A stretch of DNA of 64,000 nt from Lysobacteraceae bacterium NML93-0399. GTDB lineage: Bacteria; Pseudomonadota; Gammaproteobacteria; Xanthomonadales; Xanthomonadaceae. Location: contig NTJI01000001.1 in NCBI GenBank assembly GCA_002307375.1, forward strand, positions 62,001 to 126,000. Direction: 5' to 3'. Shown here piece after piece: positions 1 through 9,753 of this stretch; position 1 is the stretch's first letter, and each line of letters starts with the position of its first letter. The notes below the pieces were generated by a model. That model was not told the DNA's origin and made no database searches. It saw nothing but the letters and a program-made list of their open reading frames with translations. The position numbers and the translations under genes are program-made.

Positions 1-1295
1 TCGCGCTCGAGCTGGAAGAACTGCGGCATCGCGACCAGGTCACCGGCCTGCTGAACCGCCCAAGATTCCTGCGCGCGCTCGAAGACGCCGTCGACGATGC
101 CGCGCAGTCGGATGGCCAATACGGCTTCCTGATGCTCGAACCCGATCATCACCAGCAGCTGCTGGCCGACATCGGCCTCGACCATGCCGATGATCTTCTG
201 GCGGCGAACGCCGGGCGCCTGCAGTCGCTGGTCGGCGCCGAGGCGACGGTGGCCCGTTACGGCGGCCATACGCTGGCCGTCCTGCTCCCCGGCCACGACT
301 ACCACGCCACTGTTGCAGTGGCCGACCGCATCCGCGCCGGCTTCGCGGACCATGTGTTCGAGATCGGCGAGCGTTCGAGCGTGATCACCGTCAGCATCGG
401 CGGCGTGCAGGTGGGCGAGAAGATCGCGAACGTCGGCCAGGTGCTGGCGCGCGGCACGGCGGCGCTGGAATCGGCGCTTGGCACCGGCGGCAACCGCTGC
501 GAGGTCTTCGACCCGAGCGCAGTGGACCGGGTCGAGGAAGAACGCATCCAGGCCTGGGTCGCACGGCTGCGCGGCGCGCTCGACAACGACGGCTTCGTGC
601 TGCACTACCAGCCGGTCATCAACCTGCAGGGCGACAACGCGGCGGTCTACGAAATTCTGCTGCGCCTGGATGGCGGCGACGGCGAGCTCATCGCACCGGG
701 CACGTTCCTGCAGATCGCCGAAGACAACGACATGCTCGGCGAGATCGACCGTTACGTCGCCACCCGCGCGATCGCGTCGATCGGCGAGCGCCTGCGGCTG
801 GGCCAGCCGACCACGCTGCTGGTCAAGGTCAGCCAGGCATCGCTGGACGGTGATGGATTCGCCGATTTCATCGGCGAACAACTGGCTTCGCACCAGGTGC
901 CCGGCGAGTACCTGGTCCTGCAACTGCCCGAAGCGAAGGTGTTCACGCACCTCAAGGCGACGCAGGCGTTCGCGGCGCGCCTCGGCCGATTCGACGGTCG
1001 CTTCGCGCTCGAACAGTTCGGCGTGGGTCTGGACTCGTTCCAGCTGCTCGGTCACCTGCAGCCGCACCTGCTCAAGCTCGATCGCAGCTTCACCGACGAC
1101 CTGCCCAACAACCCGGAGAACCAGGCGCGCGTGGGCGAGATCGCGCGGCGCGCCCGTCAGGAGGGAATCCGCACGATCGCCGAGTTCGTGCAGGATGCGG
1201 CCAGCATGTCGATCCTCTTCGGTGCCGACATCGATTACGTGCAGGGAAACTTCCTCGCCGCGGCCGGCCCCGGCATGCACTACGACTTCGAGTAA
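1..1295 (+). CDS. fimX: FimX-like degenerate GGDEF-EAL protein (5' partial)
   Basis: The reading frame is open from base 3, so the gene starts before the window. The visible part begins with a GGDEF-domain start (DQVTGLLNRPRF), but the GGDEF signature reads RYGGHTLAV, so cyclase activity is unlikely. The EAL domain keeps its fold (FVLHYQPVINLQGD), yet EAL is replaced by EIL in YEILLRL and the DDFG-type motif reads EQFGVGLDSF. It is therefore probably catalytically dead. The NLQGD-YE-LLR arrangement and the C-terminal YVQG...HYDFE resemble FimX, a c-di-GMP receptor for type IV pilus motility. Its place next to the rpf genes, whose RpfG degrades c-di-GMP, fits a receptor role. Upstream REC/PAS domains cannot be seen, so the FimX name is inferred from the C-terminal half only. 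Confidence 0.65.
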   Translation, partial: ALELEELRHRDQVTGLLNRPRFLRALEDAVDDAAQSDGQYGFLMLEPDHHQQLLADIGLDHADDLLAANAGRLQSLVGAEATVARYGGHTLAVLLPGHDYHATVAVADRIRAGFADHVFEIGERSSVITVSIGGVQVGEKIANVGQVLARGTAALESALGTGGNRCEVFDPSAVDRVEEERIQAWVARLRGALDNDGFVLHYQPVINLQGDNAAVYEILLRLDGGDGELIAPGTFLQIAEDNDMLGEIDRYVATRAIASIGERLRLGQPTTLLVKVSQASLDGDGFADFIGEQLASHQVPGEYLVLQLPEAKVFTHLKATQAFAARLGRFDGRFALEQFGVGLDSFQLLGHLQPHLLKLDRSFTDDLPNNPENQARVGEIARRARQEGIRTIAEFVQDAASMSILFGADIDYVQGNFLAAAGPGMHYDFE

Positions 1296-1319
1296 CGCCG
1301 CCTCGCAGCGGCGCGCGGG

Positions 1320-1787
1320 TCACTCCAGCGCCGGCGTCCACGACAGGCTGGTGATCCGCCATTCGCCACCACGCAGGCGCCAGCCGCTTTCGATGCGCCA
1401 CGCGCGGGCGGCATCGGGAAGCAACGCATTGCCGTCGCGTCCCGACAGCGCCGCCAGCGTGCGCACAGTGGCCCGGTTCTCGCCCTGCAGTGTGACCTGG
1501 AGGGGGCCGCTCACCACCTTGATGCGCTGATGGCGGAGCATGAGCGCCGCGGCCAATCTGCGTGCGTCGCGCCGGTCCATGCCTTGCGGACCGATGAAAT
1601 CGTCGTCGAGCACATCGGCCACCGCGCCCGCGTCACGCGACTCGATCGCCGCTTCGAGCGCCGCGACGCGCGCGCGGATCGCATCTTCCGGCGCGCTCCG
1701 GCCGCAGCCGGACAGCAGCGCCGCAAGCAGCATCGCCGCGACGATGCATGGCCAGCGCGCCGGCATGACGCAATTGCGATTTCGCAT
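1320..1787 (-). CDS. Predicted lipoprotein, NTF2-like (155 aa)
   Basis: The N-terminus has a basic start, a hydrophobic stretch (IVAAMLLAALL) and a lipobox LSGC, so it should be a lipoprotein. The mature part begins with an acidic/alanine helix (DAIRARVAALEAAIESRDAGAVADVLDDDF), typical of NTF2/SnoaL-like domains, and ends in beta-rich sequence (WRLRGGEWRITSLSW). The start at 1787 is chosen because a GGGAAG ribosome site lies just upstream; a second ATG at 1766 would shorten only the n-region. It is convergent with the FimX-like gene and divergent from rpfB. The function is unknown. Confidence 0.7.
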   Translation of the reverse strand: MRNRNCVMPARWPCIVAAMLLAALLSGCGRSAPEDAIRARVAALEAAIESRDAGAVADVLDDDFIGPQGMDRRDARRLAAALMLRHQRIKVVSGPLQVTLQGENRATVRTLAALSGRDGNALLPDAARAWRIESGWRLRGGEWRITSLSWTPALE

Positions 1788-1939
1788 GTGTCTTCCCTGC
1801 TCCCGAACTTCGAACGTGCATGCATGCGCGCCGCACCGCGATGCGCCTTGCCTCCCCCAAAAGCCTATGCTCCAATCGAACGAATTGCACAGGTACGCTC
1901 ACCAGTTCGAGTGACGGCCTTCAATCAGGGAGGGGTTGC

Positions 1940-3619
1940 ATGACCGATCAACGTCCGTGGCTGGCGAACTATCCCGCGGGCGTTCCCGCACAGATCGATC
2001 CGGGCCAGTACAGCTCGGTGACCGCGGTTCTCGACGAGGCCATCGCGAAATTCCGCGATCGTCCCGCGTTCTCCAGCATGGGCCGCACGATCACCTACGG
2101 TGAACTCGATGCGCGCAGCCGCGACTTCGCCGCGTATCTGCTGGGCGAGCTGAAACTCAAGAAGGGCGATCGCGTGGCGATCATGATGCCCAACTGCCTG
2201 CAGTATCCGATCGCGACGTTCGGCGTACTGCGTGCGGGCCTGACGGTGGTCAACACCAACCCGATGTACACCGCGCGCGAGCTGCGACACCAACTGGTCG
2301 ACTCGGGCGCCGCCGCGGTGCTGGTCCTCGACAACTTCGGCAAGACCGTCCAGGACGTCTTGCCCGACACACAGGTCAAGCAGGTCATCACCACGGGCCT
2401 TGGCGATCTGCTCGGATTCCCGAAGGGCGGGATCGTCAATTTCGTGCTCAAGCACGTCAAGAAGATGGTGCCCGACTACAACATCCAGGGCGCGGTGCGC
2501 TTCCGCGATGTCATCGCCGCTGGCCGCAAGCACGAGCTGCCGCCGGTGTCGATCACACTCGAGGACATCGCGTTCCTGCAGTACACCGGCGGCACCACCG
2601 GCGTGGCCAAGGGCGCGATGCTCACCCATCGCAACCTGGTCGCGAACATGCTCCAGGCGTCGGCGTGGATCGGTCCGCTGGCGCGCGAGGGCGAGGAAAC
2701 CATCGTCACGGCGCTGCCGCTGTACCACATCTTCGCGTTGACGGCGAACGGGCTGGTCTTCATGCGCCTGGGCGCGAAGAACATCCTGATCACCAATCCG
2801 CGCGACATGCCCGGCTTCGTCAAGGAACTCAAGCGCGAGCCCTTCACGGCGATCACCGGCGTCAACACGCTCTTCAACGGCCTGCTCAACACGCCCGGCT
2901 TTTCCGACATCGATTTCAGTCCCCTGCGCCTGACCCTGGGCGGCGGCATGGCCGTGCAGCGTTCGGTGGCCGAGCGCTGGAAGAAGACGACCGGCGTGAC
3001 CCTCGTCGAGGCCTACGGGCTGACCGAAACGTCGCCCGCAGCCTGCATCAATCCGATGGACCTGGCCGAGTACAACGCTTCGATCGGCCTGCCCGTGCCG
3101 TCGACCGATGCCTGCATCAAGGACGAGGACGGTCGCCAGCTGCCGGTCGGCGAAGTGGGCGAGCTGTGCATCCGCGGGCCGCAGGTCATGCGCGGCTACT
3201 GGCAGCGCCCCGAGGACACCGCCTCCACCATCGATGCCGACGGCTGGCTGCACACCGGCGACATGGCGAAGATGGACGAGAAGGGCTTCTTCTACATCGT
3301 GGATCGCAAGAAGGACATGATCCTGGTGTCCGGCTTCAACGTGTATCCCAACGAGGTCGAGGACGTCATCGCGATGCTGCCGGGCGTACTCGAGGTCGCG
3401 GCGATCGGCGTGCCGGACGAAAAGTCCGGCGAGGCGGTCAAGGTGGTGATCGTCCGCAAGGACCCGTCCCTCACAGCCGAGCAGGTCAAGGCGCATGCGC
3501 GTGAGCACCTGACCGGTTACAAGCATCCGCGCATCGTCGAGTTCCGCACCGAACTGCCGAAGACCAACGTCGGCAAGATCCTGCGCCGTGAACTCCGCGA
3601 CGAAGCGCCAAAAACGTGA
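1940..3619 (+). CDS. rpfB: RpfB, fatty acyl-CoA ligase of the DSF system
   Basis: 559-aa AMP-forming acyl-CoA synthetase of the FadD type. Visible motifs are the phosphate loop YTGGTTGVAKG (from residue 215), YGLTETSP (from about 359), HTGD (438-441) in the hinge region, and the C-terminal catalytic lysine K546 in PKTNVGKILRR. It activates long-chain fatty acids to acyl-CoA. In Xanthomonas RpfB is a fatty acyl-CoA ligase involved in DSF turnover and fatty-acid recycling. The start at 1940 is preceded by GGGAGGGG; an in-frame upstream ATG at 1820 would add 40 unrelated residues and was rejected. It lies immediately before rpfF, the standard rpf order, which supports the name over generic fadD. 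Confidence 0.92.
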   Translation: MTDQRPWLANYPAGVPAQIDPGQYSSVTAVLDEAIAKFRDRPAFSSMGRTITYGELDARSRDFAAYLLGELKLKKGDRVAIMMPNCLQYPIATFGVLRAGLTVVNTNPMYTARELRHQLVDSGAAAVLVLDNFGKTVQDVLPDTQVKQVITTGLGDLLGFPKGGIVNFVLKHVKKMVPDYNIQGAVRFRDVIAAGRKHELPPVSITLEDIAFLQYTGGTTGVAKGAMLTHRNLVANMLQASAWIGPLAREGEETIVTALPLYHIFALTANGLVFMRLGAKNILITNPRDMPGFVKELKREPFTAITGVNTLFNGLLNTPGFSDIDFSPLRLTLGGGMAVQRSVAERWKKTTGVTLVEAYGLTETSPAACINPMDLAEYNASIGLPVPSTDACIKDEDGRQLPVGEVGELCIRGPQVMRGYWQRPEDTASTIDADGWLHTGDMAKMDEKGFFYIVDRKKDMILVSGFNVYPNEVEDVIAMLPGVLEVAAIGVPDEKSGEAVKVVIVRKDPSLTAEQVKAHAREHLTGYKHPRIVEFRTELPKTNVGKILRRELRDEAPKT

Positions 3620-3644
3620 TGGATTTCTCAATTGCTGAGTGACG

Positions 3645-3726
3645 CTGAACGCTTTAGGCGTTCAGGCCTTTGAAATCCTTGCCCTTTTCGCCCGATGCGC
3701 GCATAGAAGCGCGCATCGGGCGAAAA
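3645..3726. repeat. Tandem hairpins between rpfB and rpfF
   Basis: Two inverted repeats lie in the 171-nt gap. The first has 8-bp arms at 3645-3652 and 3658-3665. The second has perfect 18-bp arms at 3685-3702 and 3709-3726 around a 6-nt loop. The second stem starts with TTTT and ends with AAAA inside the stem, and no T-run follows it on either strand, so it is not a textbook intrinsic terminator. Its position suggests control of rpfB readthrough into rpfF or mRNA stability, but this is inference. Confidence 0.8.
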
Positions 3727-3790
3727 CCTTACACGACGGGACGCCCCTGCCGGCGGCCCGACCGGCGGGAAGTCCTACAGGGGATTTCCA

Positions 3791-4705
3791 ATGCACAACG
3801 TCGAGCTGCTGCACGGCGCCAGTACCGCCGCGCTTGCCACCATCCGTACCGAACATGACGCCTCCAATGATTCGCATTGGTGCTTCATGCATGCGCAGCA
3901 GGCGTTTTCCGACCCGACCTATCGGGCCTGTTTCTCGCCCTTGCTGCTGCGCGAACTGCGCCTGTTCGCCCGCCAGACCATCGATGCCATCGCCACCCGC
4001 GCCGCGGTGGAGCCGGGCCACGTCTCGCACATCGTGCTCGGCTCGGACGCACACGTGTTCAACCTCGGCGGCGACCTCAAGCTGTTCGCATCGCTGATCC
4101 GCGACCGCAACCGCGACGGTCTGCTGCACTACGCCAGCGAATGCGTCGACAACATCCATCTGTTGCACACGCGCCTGCACCGCAATGCGCACACCGTCGC
4201 GCTGCTCGAGGGCGACGCGCTCGGTGGCGGCCTCGAACTCGCGCTGGCCTGCCAGACCATCGTCGCCGAGAGCGGCGTGCAGATGGGTTTCCCGGAGGTG
4301 CTGTTCGGACTGTTCCCGGGCATGGGCGCCTACTCGCTGCTCGTACAGAAAGTCAGCCCGAAGGTTGCCGAGGACATGATGCTCAATGGCCGCATGTACA
4401 GCAGCGACGAACTGCATGCGATGGGCATCGTCGATGTCCTGGTGCCCAAGGGCGAAGGCACGCGCGCCGTGCACGAGGTGATCCGCCAGAACCGCCGTAT
4501 CGCGGCCGCGCGCCTGGCCCTGCACGAGGTGCGCGAGGGCGCGCATCCGGTCACCCACGATGAACTGATGCGCATCACCCGGATCTGGGTCGATACCGCG
4601 CTGCATCTCGGCGACCGCCAGCTGCGGACGATGGAGCGGCTGGTGCGCGCGCAACTGCGCCGGCCCGAGGCGACGGATGCGCCTGCGGCGGTCGAAGTCG
4701 GCTGA
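3791..4705 (+). CDS. rpfF: RpfF, DSF synthase
   Basis: 304-aa crotonase-fold enzyme that makes DSF-family cis-2-unsaturated fatty acids from acyl-ACP using combined thioesterase and dehydratase activity. The family blocks are present: VFNLGGDL (89-96), GDALGGGLELAL with catalytic-type E149, and GFPEVLFGLFPGMGAY with E169. The two glutamates have the same 20-residue spacing as E141/E161 of Xanthomonas RpfF. The C-terminus carries RITRIWVDTALHLG and the RTMERLVRAQ block. An AGGGG ribosome site precedes the ATG. It follows rpfB and ends 20 nt from the convergent end of rpfC, the classic arrangement in which RpfC can repress RpfF. Confidence 0.96.
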   Translation: MHNVELLHGASTAALATIRTEHDASNDSHWCFMHAQQAFSDPTYRACFSPLLLRELRLFARQTIDAIATRAAVEPGHVSHIVLGSDAHVFNLGGDLKLFASLIRDRNRDGLLHYASECVDNIHLLHTRLHRNAHTVALLEGDALGGGLELALACQTIVAESGVQMGFPEVLFGLFPGMGAYSLLVQKVSPKVAEDMMLNGRMYSSDELHAMGIVDVLVPKGEGTRAVHEVIRQNRRIAAARLALHEVREGAHPVTHDELMRITRIWVDTALHLGDRQLRTMERLVRAQLRRPEATDAPAAVEVG

Positions 4706-4725
4706 CCGGAAGCCGCCGGCCCGGG

Positions 4726-6873
4726 TCAGCCGTTGTCGGACCCGGGCCTGCCGGCGCGCGGCAGATCACCTCGCTCGCGCAACGCCGCGAGCGCCTGTTC
4801 GAGTTGCTGCGCGAGCGTCTGCAACAGTCCACGCCATTCGTTGAGCAGTTGTTCCGAACGCATGCGCATGCCGGTCGAGGCCGTATCGGCCAGCCGGATC
4901 GCCCCCATGTTGCCGGCCGCGCCCTTGAGTGCATGACAGGCGTCGCGCGCGGCGTCCCACTGCTGGGCCTGCGCGGCGGCCTCGAAATCGACCAGGCACT
5001 TGCGTGCATCGCGCGCGCACTCGCCCAGAAAACGCTGCACGAACGCCTCGCCCAGCCCCATCTCCCGCAGTTCGTCGAGGATGTGCTGGGAGATCACGCT
5101 GCCGTCGCTCTGGGGCGGGGGCATCCGGTTGGCCGTCGCCTCCGCCGCAGACGGGGCACCGGTCGCGATCTCGACCAGTTTCTCGAGCAGGCGTTCGACG
5201 ACGATCGGTTTGGTCATGTAGGCGAACGCACCGGCCTTGATGCAGGCCTCGCGCGCGTCCGCGGTGGCATCGGCGGTCAACACGATGAACGGCGTCCTGC
5301 GTCCGCTGCCCGCTTCCATGAAGCGCGTCTGGCGGATGATGTCCAGGCCGTCGGCCCCGGGCATGTGCAGGTCGGTGATCACCGCATCGAAGGTCTGCGC
5401 CTCCAGCGCGACCAGCACGTCGTCTCCGTCGTCGACGACGTGCGGCCGGTGGCCGGCCTTTTCCAGCAGGCGCCGCAGCACCATGCGGTTGGCCGGCTGG
5501 TCGTCGGCCACCAGGATGCGCATGGGCTCGATGCGCGCGCGGTGGCGCACGAACGGGTCGTCGAACGGAATCACGTTGCTCGCCGCGGCAGGCGCGCCGA
5601 GATCGCGCGCGACCACGCCCAGCGGCAGCTCGATCCAGAAGTGCGACCCTTCGCCCAGTCGACTCTCGACGTGGATGCGCCCGCCCATCTGCTCGGTCAG
5701 GCCCTTGGCGATCGTCGTGCCCAGCCCGGTACCGCCGAAGCGCCGCCCCAACCCGGTGTCGACCTGTTCGAACGCGTCGAAGATGCCTGCCAGCGAATCG
5801 GGCGGCATGCCGATGCCGGTGTCGCGCACGGAGAACCGCAGCTGCGCCGTGTCCGCGCCCTCCTCTCCGTCGAGCCGGTCGATGGACAGCGACACGTGGC
5901 CGCGCTCGGTGAACTTGATCGCATTCGACAGCAGGTTCACCAGCACCTGGCGCAACTGGTTGCTGTCGCCGTGCAGAAGTGTCGGCACGCCGTCGGCCAC
6001 CGCGACGTCGAACCGCAGGTTCTTGGCATGCGCGCTGGGCGTGAGCATCACCTGGACGCCGCGGACCAGTTCGGCCAAGGAGAAATCGGCGTGGCTGCTG
6101 CGGAACTTGCCCGCTTCGATCTTGAAGATGTCCAGCACGTCGTCGACCAGCGCCTGCAGGGCCTTGGCCGAGGTCTGGATGACATGCGCACTGTCACGCT
6201 GTTCGGCGCTCAGCGGCGTGGTGACCAGCAGATCCGACATGCCGATGATGCCGTTGAGCGGCGTGCGGAATTCGTGGCTCATATTGGCCAGGAACCGGCT
6301 CTTGGCCTCGCTGGCCGCCTTGGCCGCACGCGTGGCCTCGGTCAGCGCCCGCAGCAGGGAACTGAGATACAGCGGCACGGCGACCAGGCCGACCAGAAGC
6401 CCGATCGCCAGGGGCAGGTTCTGCTGCCAGTACGGCGTGAGCGCGATGGCAGTGCCGAAGGTGACGAATGCGAAACCGATCGCCGTATACAGATACCGCG
6501 GCCCGAAACGCAGGCCGTTGCCGACCGTCACCCACATGATCACGACATACAGCCAGGCCAGCAGGTCGCCGAGCAGGAACAGCCCCACGCCCATCAGGCT
6601 GTAGTCGGCGATCATGCCGAGCACGCGGCGCGGATGCGATACGCCCGGCCGCCACACCAGCCAGCCGACGATGCCCAGCGCGACGCCGAACTCGATTGCC
6701 AGATAGGCTTCCGACAGCCAGAGCGCCTGCTCGACACCGGGCCTGCCGGCGACGAACAGCTTCAGATAGGCGTAGATGACGACCAGCATCACCAGGCGGA
6801 CCGTCGCCTGGCCGTGCTCGCTGTCGGGACGCCCGTCCAGCCGGCCCCGCAGCCATCCGATGGCGGCGCGCAT
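4726..6873 (-). CDS. rpfC: RpfC, DSF hybrid sensor kinase
   Basis: 715-aa inner-membrane hybrid histidine kinase that senses DSF and phosphorylates RpfG. Order: an N-terminal cytoplasmic tip ([16 protein letters not shown]) matching RpfC, about five membrane segments to residue 175, HisKA with [15 protein letters not shown] (H200), HATPase ([32 protein letters not shown]), a receiver domain ([11 protein letters not shown]501; K in MTKPI) and a C-terminal HPt domain ([12 protein letters not shown]647). Start 6873 is chosen over 6921 because the next 15 residues align with known RpfC N-termini and the upstream 16 do not. The ATG lies 10 nt after the rpfG stop, so rpfG-rpfC form one unit. RpfH, present between them in X. 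campestris, is absent. Confidence 0.95.
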   Translation of the reverse strand: MRAAIGWLRGRLDGRPDSEHGQATVRLVMLVVIYAYLKLFVAGRPGVEQALWLSEAYLAIEFGVALGIVGWLVWRPGVSHPRRVLGMIADYSLMGVGLFLLGDLLAWLYVVIMWVTVGNGLRFGPRYLYTAIGFAFVTFGTAIALTPYWQQNLPLAIGLLVGLVAVPLYLSSLLRALTEATRAAKAASEAKSRFLANMSHEFRTPLNGIIGMSDLLVTTPLSAEQRDSAHVIQTSAKALQALVDDVLDIFKIEAGKFRSSHADFSLAELVRGVQVMLTPSAHAKNLRFDVAVADGVPTLLHGDSNQLRQVLVNLLSNAIKFTERGHVSLSIDRLDGEEGADTAQLRFSVRDTGIGMPPDSLAGIFDAFEQVDTGLGRRFGGTGLGTTIAKGLTEQMGGRIHVESRLGEGSHFWIELPLGVVARDLGAPAAASNVIPFDDPFVRHRARIEPMRILVADDQPANRMVLRRLLEKAGHRPHVVDDGDDVLVALEAQTFDAVITDLHMPGADGLDIIRQTRFMEAGSGRRTPFIVLTADATADAREACIKAGAFAYMTKPIVVERLLEKLVEIATGAPSAAEATANRMPPPQSDGSVISQHILDELREMGLGEAFVQRFLGECARDARKCLVDFEAAAQAQQWDAARDACHALKGAAGNMGAIRLADTASTGMRMRSEQLLNEWRGLLQTLAQQLEQALAALRERGDLPRAGRPGSDNG

Positions 6874-6883
6874 GGTCACCGCC

Positions 6884-7936
6884 TCACTGCAGCGGGCCGG
6901 CCCGTCGGCCCGACCTCGCACAGATCTGCTCCAGACGCGGCACGTTCGACAGCATCGCCTCGACGCAGCGCGGGTCGAAATGACGGCCGCTGTTCTCGGC
7001 GATGTAGGCCAGCGCCTCCTCGATCGACCAGGCCCGCTTGTAGGGACGCTTGGAAATCAGGGCGTCGAACACGTCCGCGATCGCGACGATGCGCGCCTCG
7101 AGCGGAATTTCCTCGCCGGCCAGGCCATCGGGATACCCGGTGCCGTCGAAACGCTCCTGGTGACGCAGCGCAATCAGCGCACTGAGCTGGACGAAACGGT
7201 TCTGGCTGTCGCTGAGCAACTCGTAGCCGATGCGCGGATGTTCGCGCATGGTCGCCATTTCCTCGGCGGTCAGCGGGCCGGGCTTCATCAGGATGGCATC
7301 GGGAATGGCGATCTTGCCCAGGTCGTGCAGCGGCGCGGCCAGCTCGATCATCCGCACCTCTTCCTCGGACAGGCCCATCGCATCGGCGACCATGCCGGCG
7401 ACCGCGGCCACGCGTTCGAGGTTGGCGCTGGTGCTTGCATCGCGGTAGGCGATCGCACGCGCCAGCCGGGTCAGGGTCTCGCGTTCGCGCTCCTCGACCT
7501 CGTGCATGCTCTTGAGCAGGCGCTGCTCGAGCGACAGCGCACGCTGCTTCACCGATTCGGACTGCTGACGCAGCTGCAGCAGATTGCGGCAACGCGCCCG
7601 CAGTTCGCGCGGGCGCACGGGCTTGACGAGGAAATCGATGACCCCCGCCTCGAGCGCGGCCTGTCGGATCGGCTCATCGCCGACCACGGTCACCAGCACG
7701 ATCGGCACGTCGCGGTGCAGCAGCGGCTTGCGGAACCGGCGCGCGAATTCCAGGCCGTCGACCACCGGCATCCGGTAGTCGAGCAGCAGCAGGTCGGGGC
7801 GATGTTCGTCGCACCACTGCAGCGCCGCCTGCGGGTCGCCGAAATCGAAGACTTCGAGCTCGGGGCTGATGTCCTCAAGGATATGGCGCAGCATGGTCCG
7901 CGCAGACGTCTGATCGTCGACGATGACGATGTTCAT
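6884..7936 (-). CDS. rpfG: RpfG, REC-HD-GYP response regulator
   Basis: 350-aa response regulator that in Xanthomonas degrades c-di-GMP when phosphorylated by RpfC. REC domain: VDDQTS, phospho-acceptor D53 in LLLDYRMP, K in [13 protein letters not shown] domain: [10 protein letters not shown] (H204-D205), [11 protein letters not shown] (H233), and a GYP motif in DGTGYPDGL. The block that is HHE in catalytic family members reads HQE here (H259-Q260-E261), so one metal-binding histidine seems substituted; this is listed as a finding. GAGGAG lies upstream of the ATG. It is the first gene of rpfG-rpfC and is preceded by a 164-nt gap from lysS. Confidence 0.95.
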   Translation of the reverse strand: MNIVIVDDQTSARTMLRHILEDISPELEVFDFGDPQAALQWCDEHRPDLLLLDYRMPVVDGLEFARRFRKPLLHRDVPIVLVTVVGDEPIRQAALEAGVIDFLVKPVRPRELRARCRNLLQLRQQSESVKQRALSLEQRLLKSMHEVEERERETLTRLARAIAYRDASTSANLERVAAVAGMVADAMGLSEEEVRMIELAAPLHDLGKIAIPDAILMKPGPLTAEEMATMREHPRIGYELLSDSQNRFVQLSALIALRHQERFDGTGYPDGLAGEEIPLEARIVAIADVFDALISKRPYKRAWSIEEALAYIAENSGRHFDPRCVEAMLSNVPRLEQICARSGRRAGPLQ

Positions 7937-8100
7937 GCCACAGCACTCCTCACGCTCGCTCCCCGACGCCGCATCATCGCGGGCCTACCATACGGGAAGC
8001 AAGTCCCGCGCCATTCACAGCGAAATCCCTACGCCGGGTTCGGATTTTCCCGATTGCAGGAGCGCACCTGATGGATGTCGCGGGAGGTCAGAGACTGCCG

Positions 8101-9621
8101 TTACGCGTCCAGCTGCGGCCGCATGTACGGGAACAAAAGCACGTCGCGGATCGAGGACGAGCCGGTCATCAGCATCACCAGGCGATCGATACCGATGCCC
8201 AGGCCGCCGGTGGGCGGCAGGCCGACTTCGAGCGCGCGGATGTAGTCCGCGTCGTAGTGCATGGCCTCGTCATCGCCGCCCTCGCGGGCATCGACCTGGG
8301 CGCGGAAGCGTGCGGCCTGGTCTTCGGGGTCGTTGAGCTCGGAGAAGCCGTTGGCGATCTCCTTGCCGCCGATGAACAACTCAAAGCGGTCGGTGATGCC
8401 GGCCTCGCTGTCGGACTCGCGCGCCAGCGGCGAGACTTCCACCGGGTAATGGGTGATGAAGGTCGGCTGGATCAGCCCGGTCTCGACGGTCTTCTCGAAG
8501 ATTTCCAGCAGCAGCTTGCCCCAGCCGTAGCCGGCCTTCACGTGCACACCCAGGCGCGCGCAGTGCGCGGCCAGTGCCTCGCGGTCGCGGCAGTCGGCGA
8601 CGCTGATCTCGGGATTGAGTTCGCGCACCGCTTCTTCGAGCTTCCAGCGGCGGAAGGCCGGGCCGACGTCGATCGCATTGCCGTCCCATTCCAGCGCGGT
8701 CGTGCCGACAGCCTGCGTGGCGACATCGCGGATCAGCGACTCGGTCAGGTCCATGACTTCTTCGTAGGCCACGTAGGCCTCGTAGAGTTCGAGCATCGTG
8801 AACTCGGGGTTGTGCCGGGTCGACACGCCCTCGTTGCGGAAATTGCGGTTGATCTCGTACACGCGCTCGAAGCCGCCGACGACCAGGCGCTTGAGGTACA
8901 GCTCCGGCGCCACGCGCAGGAACAGATCGAGATCGAGCGCATTGTGATGCGTGGTGAACGGCTTGGCCGCGGCGCCACCGGCGATGTAATGCATCATCGG
9001 CGTCTCGACTTCGAGGAAGTCGCGGCCATCGAGCCACTGGCGGATCGCGCCGATGATGCGCGAACGCTTGACGAAGACCGCGCGCGCATCGGGCGAGACG
9101 ATCAGATCGACATAGCGCTGGCGATAGCGCTGCTCGACGTCGCTCAGGCCATGCCACTTGTCGGGCAGCGGACGCAGCGACTTGGTCAGCAGGCGCAGCG
9201 ATTCGGCCTTGACCGACAGTTCGCCGGTCTTGGTGCGCATCAGTGTGCCTTCGGCCGCGACGATGTCGCCGACATCCCAGCCCTTGAACGCGTCATAGCG
9301 CTCACCGAGCGCTGCCGACTGCAGAAACAGCTGCAGGCGGCCGCTGACGTCCTGGATCTGCGCGAACGCAGCCTTGCCCATGATGCGCTTGGCCATCAGA
9401 CGCCCGGCCACGGCGACACGCACGCCTTCGGCTTCCAGCGCTTCGCCGGTCCAGCGCTCGGCATCTTCGTAAACGGTCTGCAGCGCACCGGCCTCGTCAC
9501 GGCGGCGGAAGTCGTTCGGGAACGCGACGCCCTGCCCGCGCAGCGCCGCCAGTTTGCCGCGACGCTCGGCGATCAGGGTGTTCTCGTCGGCGGTCGGTGG
9601 CGTGGCGGGCTGCTGGGTCAT
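8101..9621 (-). CDS. lysS: Lysyl-tRNA synthetase, class II
   Basis: 506-aa class IIb aminoacyl-tRNA synthetase that charges tRNA-Lys. The N-terminal OB-fold ([18 protein letters not shown]) and catalytic domain are complete: motif 1 around [13 protein letters not shown], motif 2 [18 protein letters not shown], motif 3 [15 protein letters not shown]. The length matches the E. coli enzyme (505 aa). The start at 9621 (MTQQPATPP) is preferred; a longer in-frame ATG at 9711 adds 30 unrelated residues. It follows prfB, as in many proteobacteria, with a 132-nt gap. Confidence 0.97.
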   Translation of the reverse strand: MTQQPATPPTADENTLIAERRGKLAALRGQGVAFPNDFRRRDEAGALQTVYEDAERWTGEALEAEGVRVAVAGRLMAKRIMGKAAFAQIQDVSGRLQLFLQSAALGERYDAFKGWDVGDIVAAEGTLMRTKTGELSVKAESLRLLTKSLRPLPDKWHGLSDVEQRYRQRYVDLIVSPDARAVFVKRSRIIGAIRQWLDGRDFLEVETPMMHYIAGGAAAKPFTTHHNALDLDLFLRVAPELYLKRLVVGGFERVYEINRNFRNEGVSTRHNPEFTMLELYEAYVAYEEVMDLTESLIRDVATQAVGTTALEWDGNAIDVGPAFRRWKLEEAVRELNPEISVADCRDREALAAHCARLGVHVKAGYGWGKLLLEIFEKTVETGLIQPTFITHYPVEVSPLARESDSEAGITDRFELFIGGKEIANGFSELNDPEDQAARFRAQVDAREGGDDEAMHYDADYIRALEVGLPPTGGLGIGIDRLVMLMTGSSSIRDVLLFPYMRPQLDA

Positions 9622-9753
9622 GAGGATCTCGAAAAACAGAATCGGAAACGGTGGAGGCGACAGCGACGGGCGCCCTCGCCCGGGAGGCACCATGCCGGTG
9701 TCTGCCGGCATGGCGATGGAACATCCGGTGACCGCGCGTCGCGCGGCCCGGAC

